A stretch of 64,000 nt of DNA from Paracoccaceae bacterium (GCA_030066905.1 JASJAR010000013.1:1-64000); one strand, 5' to 3'. Positions 1-8,555 are shown, counted from the first letter of the stretch. Translations and numbers: made by a program. The notes: generated by a model from the sequence alone, not told the origin.

Positions 1-344
1 GCGGTCTGGCGGCCTTCGAGCCCGGCCCAGTGGATCAGCCGGTGGGCGTCGATCGTGTTGGGCGTCCGGGCAATGCCTTCGAGGTTGAGCATGAGCCCCG
101 CCGCCTCCGCGGCCTGGGCGATGCGGGCATAGACCCGCACGGCGTTCTCCTTGCCACCGAACTTGGTCTCGAGATAGCTCCGGCGATCCATCCCCTCTGG
201 GGGCATGTCGGGATTGAGCTGAAACGGGTGCCATTCAACCGTCAGCGGGTGATCGGGATGCGCCTCCAGCGCGCGGTCGAGCTGCGCCTTGCCGATGTAG
301 CACCAAGGGCAGATCGGGTCGGACAGAATGTCGAGCTTAACCAT
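1..344 (-). CDS. DsbA family (FrnE-like) thioredoxin-fold oxidoreductase, C-terminus outside window
   Basis: The reading frame begins MVKLDILSDPICPWCYIGK, the N-terminus of the FrnE/2-hydroxychromene-2-carboxylate isomerase branch of the DsbA superfamily. The thioredoxin-like CPWC active site lies at residues 12-15, and the later stretch NTIDAHRLIHWA is also typical of the family. There is no signal peptide, so a cytoplasmic dithiol oxidoreductase or isomerase is likely. About 114 residues are visible and the gene runs off the left edge, so roughly half of the usual ~215 aa is missing. The exact substrate cannot be inferred. Confidence 0.85.
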   Translation of the reverse strand, partial: MVKLDILSDPICPWCYIGKAQLDRALEAHPDHPLTVEWHPFQLNPDMPPEGMDRRSYLETKFGGKENAVRVYARIAQAAEAAGLMLNLEGIARTPNTIDAHRLIHWAGLEGRQT

Positions 345-413
345 CGGGGGACCTCGCTGTCCCCCTTCTACGCAGCTCTTTCAAAAGGACAAGGCTTGGG
401 ACTGGTCAGGAGG

Positions 414-632
414 TCAGGCCGCAGACCGGTGCTGGGGCAATGCAGGGGAAGCGAGCCCGAACTGCCATTCCTCGATGGCTTCGGCGGCCTCGGCCAGGGT
501 TAGGTCATGGCAGGCGGCAAGATGATCGACCAGCCGCTTGACGTCCCCGGCACTTGCGCAGAGCGCGTCGCGGTCGACCGCCGGAAATCTGTGGGCGAGA
601 TCGACGATCCACTGCGATTCTTGATGTGACAT
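414..632 (-). CDS. small conserved-looking hypothetical protein (72 aa)
   Basis: A 72-aa acidic helical protein beginning MSHQESQWIVDLAHRFP. The composition (many Ala, Asp and Leu, no membrane segment, no signal peptide) is protein-like rather than the Arg/Pro-rich composition of shadow frames here. The frame has a plausible start with GGGAGACCCCTC just upstream. It lies between the FrnE-like gene and an entericidin-like lipoprotein on the same strand. I do not recognise a family and assign no function. Confidence 0.5.
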   Translation of the reverse strand: MSHQESQWIVDLAHRFPAVDRDALCASAGDVKRLVDHLAACHDLTLAEAAEAIEEWQFGLASPALPQHRSAA

Positions 633-730
633 GAGGGGTCTCCCTGTTCGCCTTCCAAGCTAACTAGGACGAGCCTAACAATTTGCTAACTCACATCACC
701 TGTGCGCCAGCGCACCCGAGCCCCGGTCCG

Positions 731-847
731 TCAGATCGCCCTGTCGATGGCCCGGGCGCCGGCGGAGATGTCCTCTCCCATCCCCTCGACCGTGTTGCAG
801 GCCGCCAGCCCCAGCAGAAGGGCGAACAGAACGCCAAGTCTCTTCAT
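731..847 (-). CDS. entericidin A/B family small lipoprotein (38 aa)
   Basis: A 38-residue precursor starting MKRLGVLFALLLGLAAC. It has a Lys-Arg N-terminus, a hydrophobic core and a lipobox ending at Cys17, followed by NTVEGMGEDISAGARAIDRA. This CNT-x-x-G-x-G-x-D-I pattern is the hallmark of entericidin EcnA/EcnB lipoproteins. Such proteins are processed by signal peptidase II and anchored in the envelope; in enterobacteria EcnB promotes bacteriolysis and EcnA opposes it. Only one copy is present, as is common in alphaproteobacteria, so a toxin-antidote pair is not implied. It follows the YejA-like gene at 7 nt and may share its transcript. Confidence 0.85.
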   Translation of the reverse strand: MKRLGVLFALLLGLAACNTVEGMGEDISAGARAIDRAI

Positions 848-853
848 TGTCTT

Positions 854-2665
854 TCAGTCCTCATACCACCAGACATCCGGTTGGAAGCCGATCCAGTCGC
901 CGTAGATCGGCAAGGTCTCGGGGTACTTGAGTTGCCGCACATGGGCAAGGCGCGACACCGGGTTGTGCCAGATGGGGATCACATACCGCCCAGAGATCAA
1001 CACCCGGTCGAGGGCGCGAACAGCGGTTATGTAATCTTCCCGCGATGCGGCGTTCAGCATCGCGTCGATGAGAGCGTCGATGGCCGGGCTTTCGGCCCCC
1101 ATCATGTTGCGTCCGCCTTCGATGGCCGCGGCCTCGGAGCCCCAATACTGGTATTGCTCGTTGCCGGGGCTCAGAGATAGTCCCCAGACGTACCAGAGCA
1201 TGTCGAAGTCGTAAGTCGTCGTGCGTTCCTTGAGCTGGGCCGGCTCGACGGTTGTGATCGTGGGCGTGATGCCGAGGCGCGACAGGGCGGCGACATAGAT
1301 GTCGGCGATCTGCTGGGGCTCATTCGCGCCCTGGGAGAGCAGGATCTCAAAGGTAAGTGGCTGCCCGTCGGCATCGGCCATCACCCCGTCCTGCACCGTC
1401 CAGCCGGCTTCGGCGAGAAGATCGAGCGCCCGGGCGATACCGGCCCGATTGCGTTCGGACCCGTCGGAGACGGGCAGGGCGTAGCCGTCGAGCGCCCCGG
1501 GCGGGAGCATGTCGGCGAAGGGGGCGAGAAGCTCGGCAACCCGGCCCGATGCGGGGCCCGGCTCCATTCCGAGGACGGAGTTCGAGAAGTACGACGTGAT
1601 CCGCGGGGCCGGCTCGCCGTTGAGCGTCACGTTGATGAACTCGAAGTTGAACGCCGAGATCAGGGCCTCGCGCACCCGCCAATCCTGGAACACCGGTCGG
1701 CGGGTGTTCATCACCAGCCCCGTCATCCCCGTGGGCCGTTGGTGCGGGATGAGCGACTTCACCACCTCGCCGGATTGAAGCGCCGGGAAGTCGTACTGCG
1801 TGTCCCATTTCTGGATGTTGGTTTCGCGCATCGTTGTCAGCAGCCCACCCTTGAAAGCCTCGAACATCGCGGTGCCGTCGGCGAAGAACTCCATCCGGAT
1901 CTCGTCGAGATTGTTCGTCCCGCGCCGGAACGGGATGTCCGCGCCCCAGTAATCGGGGTTGCGGCGGAGCGAGACGAAGCGGCCCGCCTCGAAATCGTCG
2001 ATCACGTAAGGCGCAGAGGTGATCGGGATCACATCGAGGCCGGATTCGGCGAAATCGATCCCCTCCCACTGGGCCTTCTTCAGAATCGGACGGAGACCGA
2101 GTATGAGCGGCAGTTCGTCGTTCTCTTCTGAGAAGGTGAAGCGCACGGAGCCCGCGCCGGTCGCCTCGGCGCTGGCCACCTGCGCCCAGGCGCCGTGATA
2201 GCGGGGGTGACCGACCGTACCGAGGGTCTCGTAAGACCACAGGACGTCTTCCACCGTAACCGGACTTCCATCGGAAAACCGCGCCGCGGGGTTCAGGGTG
2301 AATTCGACCCAAGTCCGGCCGGGATCGGTCTCGACCGATTCGGCCAAGAGCCCGTAGAGGGTGAAGGGTTCGTCGTAGCTCCGCCCCAGCAGCGACTCCA
2401 CCGCGAGGAAGCGAAGTTGCCACGGTACCCGGCCTTTGAGGATGAAGGGATTGAGCGAATCGAAACTGCCGACCTCGCCCTGCACGATCCGCCCGCCTTC
2501 CGGCGCCTCCGGGTTGGCATAGGGGAGTGACACAAAATCGGGTGGAAGCTGGGGGTCGCCATACATAGCTATGCCATGTCTCGGCTCGGCGATTGCGGCG
2601 GTCGAAAGGGCCAACCCGACGATCACAGGCATCGCATATGTGACGACACGGCAGATATTTCTCAT
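854..2665 (-). CDS. YejA-like extracellular solute-binding protein, family 5 (peptide/oligopeptide ABC uptake)
   Basis: A 603-aa periplasmic binding protein for a peptide-type ABC importer. I chose the ATG at 2665 because it gives MRNICRVVTYAMPVIVGLALS, a Sec signal peptide ending near AIAEPRHG; the upstream in-frame extension is not signal-like. The stretch HGIAMYGDPQLPPDF followed by NPEAPEGGR is characteristic of the YejA/microcin C branch of solute-binding protein family 5. FSDGSPVTVEDVLWSYE is the family-wide SBP_bac_5 segment. No permease or ATPase genes lie next to it in the window, so it is either an orphan or its partners lie elsewhere. Confidence 0.85.
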   Translation of the reverse strand: MRNICRVVTYAMPVIVGLALSTAAIAEPRHGIAMYGDPQLPPDFVSLPYANPEAPEGGRIVQGEVGSFDSLNPFILKGRVPWQLRFLAVESLLGRSYDEPFTLYGLLAESVETDPGRTWVEFTLNPAARFSDGSPVTVEDVLWSYETLGTVGHPRYHGAWAQVASAEATGAGSVRFTFSEENDELPLILGLRPILKKAQWEGIDFAESGLDVIPITSAPYVIDDFEAGRFVSLRRNPDYWGADIPFRRGTNNLDEIRMEFFADGTAMFEAFKGGLLTTMRETNIQKWDTQYDFPALQSGEVVKSLIPHQRPTGMTGLVMNTRRPVFQDWRVREALISAFNFEFINVTLNGEPAPRITSYFSNSVLGMEPGPASGRVAELLAPFADMLPPGALDGYALPVSDGSERNRAGIARALDLLAEAGWTVQDGVMADADGQPLTFEILLSQGANEPQQIADIYVAALSRLGITPTITTVEPAQLKERTTTYDFDMLWYVWGLSLSPGNEQYQYWGSEAAAIEGGRNMMGAESPAIDALIDAMLNAASREDYITAVRALDRVLISGRYVIPIWHNPVSRLAHVRQLKYPETLPIYGDWIGFQPDVWWYED

Positions 2666-2742
2666 ATCGCTGACAATCCCCTGCTTCTTTATTGTTTGGC
2701 GACGACCGTAGCCATGAAGCGTAGCCTTTTCAAACTTTTGGC

Positions 2743-2771
2743 TTGGCCCCCGGCAGGTTGTTGCGTATAAA
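2743..2771 (+). promoter_or_regulatory. sigma70-type promoter for a candidate sRNA
   Basis: TTGGCC (2743-2748) and TATAAA (2766-2771) are separated by exactly 17 nt, a near-ideal housekeeping promoter in a GC-rich genome. The predicted start is near A2778. No open reading frame follows on this strand before a strong terminator at 2826-2853, so the promoter appears to serve a short non-coding transcript. It is divergent from the YejA-like gene. Confidence 0.6.
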
Positions 2772-2777
2772 GAGGTC

Positions 2778-2853
2778 ACTGCTCGATAGGTTTCTTGCCT
2801 GTATGAAACCTGCCTCAATAACTTAACGCCCGCTTCGTGCGGGCGTTTTTTTT
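2778..2853 (+). ncRNA. candidate two-hairpin small RNA (~75 nt)
   Basis: Between the predicted start and a strong terminator lies about 75 nt with two hairpins. The first pairs AGGTTTC (2788-2794) with GAAACCT (2805-2811) around a 10-nt loop TTGCCTGTAT. The second is an intrinsic terminator with eight U. A single-stranded linker TGCCTCAATAACTT lies between them. The unit sits in the 267-nt gap before bdhA. I do not recognise it as a named RNA family. An alternative is that only the terminator is functional, but no upstream gene on this strand exists for it to serve. Confidence 0.5.
2826..2853 (+). terminator. intrinsic terminator of the candidate sRNA
   Basis: ACGCCCGC (2826-2833) pairs perfectly with GCGGGCGT (2839-2846) around TTCGT, and the stem runs straight into eight consecutive T on the plus strand. 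This is a textbook rho-independent terminator. All annotated genes upstream in the window are on the minus strand. Confidence 0.85.
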
Positions 2854-2932
2854 CGACCAGTGCCGTCCCCGCCTCTGGCCTTCGCAAGCGCAGCATTTAT
2901 GGTGCCGGGCGAACCAGGCATGGGGGCATTAT

Positions 2933-3706
2933 ATGGGACTGAAGGGCAAGACGGCCGTCGTGACCGGCTCGAATTCCGGCATCGGGCTCGGCATCGCAAA
3001 GGCCATGGCGGGGGCTGGGGCGGACGTGGTCATCAACTCCTACACCGATTCGGAGGAGGACCATGCGCTGGCCGCCGAGATCGCCGCCCAAAACGGCGTC
3101 GGAGCGCGTTACATCAAGGCGGATCTGTCGAAAGGCGACGAGGCCCGGGCGCTGATCGAACAGGCCGGGACCTGCGACATCCTCATCAACAACGCCGGCA
3201 TCCAGCATGTCGCCCCCATTGAGGAGTTTCCGGCCGAGAAATGGGACGCGATCATCGCGATCATGCTCTCGAGCGCCTTTCACACCACCGCCATGGCTCT
3301 GCCGATGATGCGGCAAGCAGGGTGGGGCCGTATCATCAACATCGCCTCGGCCCACGGATTGACCGCGTCGCCCTACAAATCCGCCTATGTGTCGGCCAAG
3401 CACGGGGTCGTCGGGATCACGAAGGTGGTTGCCCTCGAGACGGCGAAGGAACCGATCACGGCCAACGCGATCTGCCCCGGCTACGTGCTTACGCCGCTCG
3501 TCGAGAGCCAGATCCCCGACACCGCAAAGAAATACGGGATGACCGAGGAGGAGGCTAAGGAGAAGGTGATCCTCGAGCGTCAGCCCTCAAAGGAATTCGC
3601 CACCACCGAACAACTCGGCGGGCTGGCGGTGTTCCTGTGTTCCGACCATGCCGCCCAGATCACCGGCACCACGCTCAGCATGGACGGCGGCTGGACGGCA
3701 CTCTGA
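2933..3706 (+). CDS. bdhA: 3-hydroxybutyrate dehydrogenase (short-chain dehydrogenase)
   Basis: A 257-aa classical SDR, starting at the ATG preceded by GGGGG. The Rossmann motif TGSNSGIG is at residues 11-18 and NNAG at 86-89. The catalytic triad is Ser139, Tyr152 and Lys156 (YVSAK). The C-terminal segments PGYVLTPLVESQIPD and GMTEEEA distinguish D-3-hydroxybutyrate dehydrogenases from other SDRs. The enzyme interconverts 3-hydroxybutyrate and acetoacetate with NAD, linking polyhydroxybutyrate and ketone-body metabolism to acetyl-CoA. It is cytosolic. No PHB synthase or depolymerase is adjacent; it is monocistronic, bounded by the sRNA terminator and its own terminator. Confidence 0.9.
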   Translation: MGLKGKTAVVTGSNSGIGLGIAKAMAGAGADVVINSYTDSEEDHALAAEIAAQNGVGARYIKADLSKGDEARALIEQAGTCDILINNAGIQHVAPIEEFPAEKWDAIIAIMLSSAFHTTAMALPMMRQAGWGRIINIASAHGLTASPYKSAYVSAKHGVVGITKVVALETAKEPITANAICPGYVLTPLVESQIPDTAKKYGMTEEEAKEKVILERQPSKEFATTEQLGGLAVFLCSDHAAQITGTTLSMDGGWTAL

Positions 3707-3711
3707 ATGGC

Positions 3712-3737
3712 AAAAGGCCCGCGCGGGCGGGCCTTTT
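3712..3737. terminator. bidirectional intrinsic terminator after bdhA
   Basis: AAAAGGCCCGC (3712-3722) pairs with GCGGGCCTTTT (3727-3737), an 11-bp perfect stem with a 4-nt loop. The A-run and T-run form U-tracts in both directions. It lies 5 nt past the bdhA stop and 22 nt past the stop of the convergent small membrane protein gene, so it can serve both. Confidence 0.85.
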
Positions 3738-3759
3738 CGGGTCGCTCGGGGAGGGCGCG

Positions 3760-4020
3760 TCAGCTAAAACCGCCGCCTCCGCCGCCGCTACCTCCACCGC
3801 CGCCGCCACCACCACCGCCGTCGCCGTCGATGATGAGCACCGCCGCGATGATCGCGAGCAGGATGAGCGGAATGATGAAGCCGGAGGTCCCGGCGGTCTC
3901 TTCCGCAATCACTTCGGGTTCAAGGATCGGTTCGGCCATACCGCCGGCTTGCGCGGCCCCCGCAACCGCCAGCGAGGCGCTCAGCACCGCCGCCGCCGCA
4001 AATTTCGCAAGTGTCATCAC
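3760..4020 (-). CDS. small exported membrane protein with poly-glycine tail (86 aa)
   Basis: Begins MMTLAKFAAAAVLSASLAVA with a signal peptide ending near AGAAQA. A short acidic stretch (EPILEPEVIAEETA) follows, then one transmembrane helix of about 18 residues (IIPLILLAIIAAVLIID, from ~48) and a C-terminal tail almost entirely of Gly (about 67-84) ending FS. Similar short exported proteins occur in Rhodobacteraceae, where I recall some being mislabelled; the function is unknown to me. Start could be either of two adjacent Met codons. Confidence 0.65.
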   Translation of the reverse strand: MMTLAKFAAAAVLSASLAVAGAAQAGGMAEPILEPEVIAEETAGTSGFIIPLILLAIIAAVLIIDGDGGGGGGGGGGSGGGGGGFS

Positions 4021-4098
4021 TGTCCCGTCTTTCGTGTTCGTTGTGCGGGGAGATTAAGGCCAAGCGGCTGCCGCTGCAATATCGCCCGGAACCCGGCA

Positions 4099-4824
4099 CT
4101 AACCGAGTTCTCTTGCCCGAACTGTCGCCGGTATCGCGGGGATATCGGTATTGGCGGGCTGTTCGTCCTGGCCGCCCGGATAGACGAGACCCGCCGAGAT
4201 GATGAGCTTCGCGGCGTCTTCCACCTTCATCTCCAGCGGAACGACATCCGACTTCGGCAGGAACAACAGAAACCCCGACGTAGGGTTGGGCGTGGTCGGC
4301 AGGAACACCGCGACCTTTTCTTCCTCGACCGGGATGCCGCGCTTGATTTCCCCCTTGGCCGAGGTGGAGATAAACGCGATGGCCCAGATCCCCTTGCGCG
4401 GGTATTCGACGAGACAGGCCTGGTCGAACGAGGTGTCCGACTGGCTGAAAACCGTCTCAGCGATCTGCTTCAACCCGTTGTAAATGCTGCGAACCACTGG
4501 CGTGCGGTCGACGAGGTGCTCGGCCCAGCGCAGAAGCGAACGCCCGATGAGACCCTTTGCCAGCCAGCCGACCACGACCGTGAAAATGAGGAAGATGAAG
4601 ACGCCGATGCCACGGACGTTGAAGCCGATATATTGTTCCGGACGCAGATAGCCCGGCACGAACGGAAGCACCCAGCCGTCGACCCAGCCGGCCACCGTCC
4701 AAATCAGCCAGCCGGTCAAGCCGATGGGCGCGATCACCACCAATCCGGTGAGGAACGACGCCCTGAGACCGCCGAGCATGGACCGGCGGCGCTTCAGCTC
4801 TTTTCTGTCTTCGGGTGACTTCAT
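4099..4824 (-). CDS. DUF502 family membrane protein
   Basis: A 241-aa inner-membrane protein. Residues ~20-45 (ASFLTGLVVIAPIGLTGWLI) and ~70-92 form two transmembrane helices. RTPVVRSIYNGLKQI and FLPTTPNPTSGFLLF are the diagnostic conserved blocks of DUF502. The family is widespread in bacteria and plants (COV family in plants), with no settled biochemical role in bacteria. The gene stands between a small exported protein and the psu genes, on the same strand, with 70 nt separating it from psuG. The start has AGGGGCGGGCG upstream. Confidence 0.88.
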   Translation of the reverse strand: MKSPEDRKELKRRRSMLGGLRASFLTGLVVIAPIGLTGWLIWTVAGWVDGWVLPFVPGYLRPEQYIGFNVRGIGVFIFLIFTVVVGWLAKGLIGRSLLRWAEHLVDRTPVVRSIYNGLKQIAETVFSQSDTSFDQACLVEYPRKGIWAIAFISTSAKGEIKRGIPVEEEKVAVFLPTTPNPTSGFLLFLPKSDVVPLEMKVEDAAKLIISAGLVYPGGQDEQPANTDIPAIPATVRARELG

Positions 4825-4894
4825 CGCCCGCCCCTGATCGGACCCAGCCCCTACTTAAGCGTGGCAATGATGTCGCACAACTCCCTTGCGATAC

Positions 4895-5821
4895 TCAGCC
4901 GCGAGGGCCGAGGAGGCCGCTCAGTTCCTGAGCAATCCGTGCTGCGAGCCGCGCATTGTTGCGCACCAGCGCAATGTTCGTGCGGAGCGATGCGCCGCCC
5001 GTCATCTCATAGATCCGGTCGAGCAGGAACGGGGTGACCGCCTTGGCCGCAACGCCCTCGGCCCGCGCCTCGGCGATGGCGCGGTCGATCATCGGCATCA
5101 GCGCCTCGGCGGGTATCTCCTTGGCGGCGGGCACCGGGTTGACGACAAGCTGACCGCCGGGAAGCCCAAGAGCGCTGCGCATCGCGTGGGCGGTGGCAAT
5201 CCGGGCCGGATCGTCGATGCGGAGGGGGGCGCGAAGGCCGGAGCTGCGGGACCAGAACGCCGGTACCTCGTCCTGACCGACGGCGATGACCGGGACGCCG
5301 AGGGTTTCGAGCCTTTCAAGGGTCTTGGGGATGTCGAGGATGGCCTTCGGGCCCGCCGCGACCACTGTGACCGGGGTGTGGGCGAGTTCGGTCAGATCGG
5401 CGGAGACATCGAAGCTCGTCTCCGCGCCGCGGTGGACGCCGCCGATCCCGCCGGTGGCAAAGACCCCGATCCCCGCCGCGCGGGCGGCGATCATCGTCGC
5501 TGCCACCGTCGTCGCACCAGAGGCTCCGGTGGCCATCGCCACCGCGATATCGGCCCGCGACAGCTTCGCGAGACCCGGCCGAGAGGCGAAGCCTCTGAGC
5601 TCGTCCGCTTCGAGACCGACGCGGAGCACCCCGTCGATCACCGCCACGGTGGCCGGAACCGCCGCCTCGGCGCGGATATCGGCTTCACAGGCCAGTGCGG
5701 TCTCGATGTTCTCCGGGGCGGGCATCCCATGGGTGATAATCGTCGATTCGAGTGCTACGACGGGTCGGCCCGCGGCGAGGGCGCTTGCGACCTCAGGGCT
5801 CGGTTGCAGCGGCAGCCTCAT
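4895..5821 (-). CDS. psuG: pseudouridine-5'-phosphate glycosidase
   Basis: A 308-aa protein that cleaves pseudouridine 5'-phosphate to uracil and ribose 5-phosphate, breaking the C-C glycosidic bond. The N-terminal block VALESTIITHGMPAPENIET (residues ~22-41) is the family signature. FATGGIGGVHRGAE and PKAILDIPKTLERLETLGV are also diagnostic. Length matches the family (~300-310 aa). It overlaps the kinase gene psuK by 4 nt (ATGA), so kinase and glycosidase are translationally coupled and together form the PsuK-PsuG salvage route for pseudouridine from RNA turnover. Confidence 0.95.
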   Translation of the reverse strand: MRLPLQPSPEVASALAAGRPVVALESTIITHGMPAPENIETALACEADIRAEAAVPATVAVIDGVLRVGLEADELRGFASRPGLAKLSRADIAVAMATGASGATTVAATMIAARAAGIGVFATGGIGGVHRGAETSFDVSADLTELAHTPVTVVAAGPKAILDIPKTLERLETLGVPVIAVGQDEVPAFWSRSSGLRAPLRIDDPARIATAHAMRSALGLPGGQLVVNPVPAAKEIPAEALMPMIDRAIAEARAEGVAAKAVTPFLLDRIYEMTGGASLRTNIALVRNNARLAARIAQELSGLLGPRG

Positions 5822-6723
5822 GACGGCACGTCGCCCGAGACGAAATCCGCCGCAGCTCGGAGCGCGTCGCGCAGGGCGTCGTCAGGTGCTGCGCCGGCCA
5901 GCTCGGCAGCGATATGGGCGGCCATGAAAGTGTCGCCGGCGCCGGTAACCCGGGTGACAAGCACTTCGGGCGGGGTGGCGGTACGGACACCGTCCGGGCC
6001 GGCCTCAGCCGCCATGCGGCCGCCGTCAGTGACGAGAATGCGGGCCGCCCCTCGCTGAAGCAACGCTGCGGCGGCCTCGGGCGCGGTGTCGAACCGCGCC
6101 CGGGCAAGGAGGCCCGCCTCTTCGAGGTTGAGATAGAGCGTGGCATGGGTCGCATCGAGAAACGGCAGGAGCCGTTCGGCCTTGCCCGGCGAGGCAGGCG
6201 CAACGCGAAGATCGGCCGCGCGAAAGAGGGGGCTTGCGGCGATCTCGGCCAGGAGTGTCTCGGTGAGGTTGCCGTCGAGCGCCACCGGCCCGGCCCAAGG
6301 GGCCTCCGCCGAAGCCAGGGCGCCATTCGACACGGCCCGCAAAATCTTGTCGCCGGCTTCCTCCAGCGAATGGGCATCGGCGATGGCGGCGATGAGCCCG
6401 TTGGCCCCCTCGACGGCCATGTAATTGTCGGTGGGCAGGTCGTCGGAGCGGTAGACATGGGCCGTCTCCATCCCGAGCCTTGCGGCATAGGCCAGAAGCG
6501 CGTCTCCGGCTTCGTCCCGACCAAGGGCGGTCAGCAGCACCGGATGCAGACCAAAGCGCCTGAGCGTCATCGCGATGTTCATCGCCACCCCGCCGGGGAG
6601 CCGGCTGATCCGCCCCGGCACGTCCGAGCCCAAGCGCATGGAGGCGCGCGATCGCCCGATCACGTCCCAAAGGACCGAGCCTATGCAGAGGATGGGCGTG
6701 CCCGTTGTCATGGCACCGCTCAT
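5818..6723 (-). CDS. psuK: pseudouridine kinase (PfkB family carbohydrate kinase)
   Basis: A ~301-aa PfkB/ribokinase-fold protein. ILCIGSVLWDVIGR opens the fold, RLPGGVAMNIAMTL is the first PfkB signature, and VTRVTGAGDTFMAAH near the C-terminus carries the catalytic Asp and anion hole (GAGD). Its 4-nt overlap with psuG identifies the substrate as pseudouridine, which it phosphorylates at the 5' position. The start is uncertain: ATG at 6723 (MSGAMTTG) or 6711 (MTTGTP); neither has a strong Shine-Dalgarno. It is transcribed divergently from the DUF2461 gene. Confidence 0.88.
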   Translation of the reverse strand: MSGAMTTGTPILCIGSVLWDVIGRSRASMRLGSDVPGRISRLPGGVAMNIAMTLRRFGLHPVLLTALGRDEAGDALLAYAARLGMETAHVYRSDDLPTDNYMAVEGANGLIAAIADAHSLEEAGDKILRAVSNGALASAEAPWAGPVALDGNLTETLLAEIAASPLFRAADLRVAPASPGKAERLLPFLDATHATLYLNLEEAGLLARARFDTAPEAAAALLQRGAARILVTDGGRMAAEAGPDGVRTATPPEVLVTRVTGAGDTFMAAHIAAELAGAAPDDALRDALRAAADFVSGDVPS

Positions 6724-6782
6724 GGGGGGTTTTCGGACAGGCCGCAAGCGTCCTATCCTGATGCCGCGCCGAGCCGAGCCGG

Positions 6783-7466
6783 ATGAGCCCCATGACCGCC
6801 CATTTCACGCCCCAGACCTTCGCCTTTCTCGCCGATCTCGAAGCGAACAATTCGAAGGACTGGTTCGAGGCCAACCGCGACCGTTACGAGGCCGATTGGA
6901 AAGCGCCGGCCCTGGCCTTCATCGAAGCGCTCGCGGGGGCGATGGCTGCGCTGGAGCCGGCCCTCAAGGCGGAGGCGAAGATCAACGGCTCCCTGCGACG
7001 GATCAACCGCGACGTGCGGTTTTCAAAGAACAAATCGCCCTACAGCCCGTCTTGCCACATCGTCTTCTGGTGCGGCGACCATCCCAACCGTAGCCCTGGC
7101 ATGCATTTCTCGCTCCACACCGGCGGGGTCGGCTATGGGGCAGGGATGTGGGGCCTTGCGCCGGCCCAGCTGCAGACATGGCGGGACATGGTGGTCGATG
7201 CCGTGGAAGGGCCGAAGGTGATCGCCGCCCTAGACCGCGCGGCGGAGGTGGGCTGCACCCTCGGGGAGCCCGACCTCGCCCGCCTGCCGAAGGGCTATGA
7301 CGCCGAGGGCAGGTCCGCACAGCTTCTGCGGCACAAGTCGCTTGTCGCCCGCACCCACGGCACAGCCGCGAAACCGGACGTGCTGACCGAGGACGGTGCG
7401 ATGGACTGGGCGATGGAGATGACGCACGCGCTGATGCCGGTGATCCGCATCGCGGCCTTTCTTTAA
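6783..7466 (+). CDS. DUF2461/TIGR02453 family protein
   Basis: A 227-aa cytoplasmic protein. FAFLADLEANNSKDWFEANR (~residues 13-32), INRDVRFSKNKSPY (~75-88) and FSLHTGGVGYGAGMW are the conserved blocks of the TIGR02453/DUF2461 family, whose molecular role is unknown. It is a single gene divergent from psuK. The first Met (6783) or the fourth residue (6792) could be the start. Confidence 0.85.
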   Translation: MSPMTAHFTPQTFAFLADLEANNSKDWFEANRDRYEADWKAPALAFIEALAGAMAALEPALKAEAKINGSLRRINRDVRFSKNKSPYSPSCHIVFWCGDHPNRSPGMHFSLHTGGVGYGAGMWGLAPAQLQTWRDMVVDAVEGPKVIAALDRAAEVGCTLGEPDLARLPKGYDAEGRSAQLLRHKSLVARTHGTAAKPDVLTEDGAMDWAMEMTHALMPVIRIAAFL

Positions 7467-7487
7467 GCCGACGAGGCCAGGTGTTCC

Positions 7488-7514
7488 CCGTCCCGGGCTC
7501 GACCCGGGACCTCG
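7488..7514 (+). repeat. REP-like palindrome (copy a, one arm)
   Basis: GTCCCGGG and CCCGGGAC flank CTCGA, forming an 8-bp perfect stem (7490-7510), followed by CTCG. It belongs to the dispersed family described at 55031-55110. It sits in the 246-nt gap before rpsB, 23 nt past the DUF2461 stop, where it could act as a transcript-end hairpin. The remainder of that gap shows no gene. Confidence 0.7.
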
Positions 7515-7712
7515 CGCGGCCGGGCGGCGCGGATCGGGTGGAGTTCCCACGAACCCCGGGGCTTGCAATCGACCTGAAGGGCGTCTAAACGCCAGCGCAC
7601 TTCACAGGCGGGGTCGGGCCGTCGGGGGGAGACATCCTCCGTCGGTCCACCGGTTGTTCCGAGACGGGATGATGCTCCGCCGAGGTTTGAAACCGGAAAG
7701 GACATACGCAGC

Positions 7713-8555
7713 ATGGCACTGCCTGAATTCTCTATGCGCCAGCTTCTCGAAGCCGGTGTGCACTTCGGCCACCAGACCCAGCGCTGGAATCCGAAGATGG
7801 GCGAATATATCTACGGCGACCGCAACGGCATCCACATCTTGGACCTGACCCAGACGGTCCCGATGCTCGACGCAGCGCTCAACGTCATTCGCGAGACCGT
7901 GGCCAAGAACGGCCGCATCCTCTTTGTCGGCACTAAGCGTCAGGCCCAGCGGCCTATCGCCGAGGCGGCCGAGAAATGCGCGCAATACTACATGAACCAC
8001 CGCTGGCTCGGTGGGACGCTTACGAACTGGAAGACGGTTTCGCAGTCCATCGGGCGGCTGAAGACCATCGACGAACAGATGGAAGTGGGCGCCGAGGGGC
8101 TGACCAAGAAAGAACGCCTCGGGATGGAGCGGGAACAGGCCAAGCTTCAGGCGAGCCTCGGCGGTATCCGCGAGATGGGCGGCGTGCCGGATCTGCTCTT
8201 CGTGATCGACGTGGGCAAGGAAGACCTCGCCATCGCTGAAGCGAAGAAGCTCGGGATTCCCGTCGTCGCCGTGGTCGATACCAATTGCTCCCCCGACGGG
8301 GTCGATTACGTGATCCCCGGGAATGACGACGCCGCGCGCGCCATCGCGCTTTACTGCGATCTTGTGGCCCGCGCGGCACTTGACGGGATGAGCGCCCAGC
8401 TCGGCGCGGCGGGCGTCGATGTCGGCGAGATGGTCGAAAGCCTCGAAGAGGAGCTTCCGGCCGAAGCCGAGGCCGCCCCGGCCGAGGAGGCGGCGGCAGA
8501 GACCGTCGCAGAGGCCCCGGCGGCAGACGCCGAAGAGACCAAGGCCGAGGCCTGA
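7713..8555 (+). CDS. rpsB: 30S ribosomal protein S2
   Basis: A 280-aa protein starting [20 protein letters not shown], the classic S2 N-terminus. [20 protein letters not shown] and [20 protein letters not shown] are invariant S2 segments. The family core is ~240 aa; here a ~40-residue Ala/Glu-rich acidic tail extends it, as is common in alphaproteobacteria. AAAGGA precedes the ATG. It is followed at 78 nt by tsf, the normal rpsB-tsf arrangement. Confidence 0.98.
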   Translation: MALPEFSMRQLLEAGVHFGHQTQRWNPKMGEYIYGDRNGIHILDLTQTVPMLDAALNVIRETVAKNGRILFVGTKRQAQRPIAEAAEKCAQYYMNHRWLGGTLTNWKTVSQSIGRLKTIDEQMEVGAEGLTKKERLGMEREQAKLQASLGGIREMGGVPDLLFVIDVGKEDLAIAEAKKLGIPVVAVVDTNCSPDGVDYVIPGNDDAARAIALYCDLVARAALDGMSAQLGAAGVDVGEMVESLEEELPAEAEAAPAEEAAAETVAEAPAADAEETKAEA

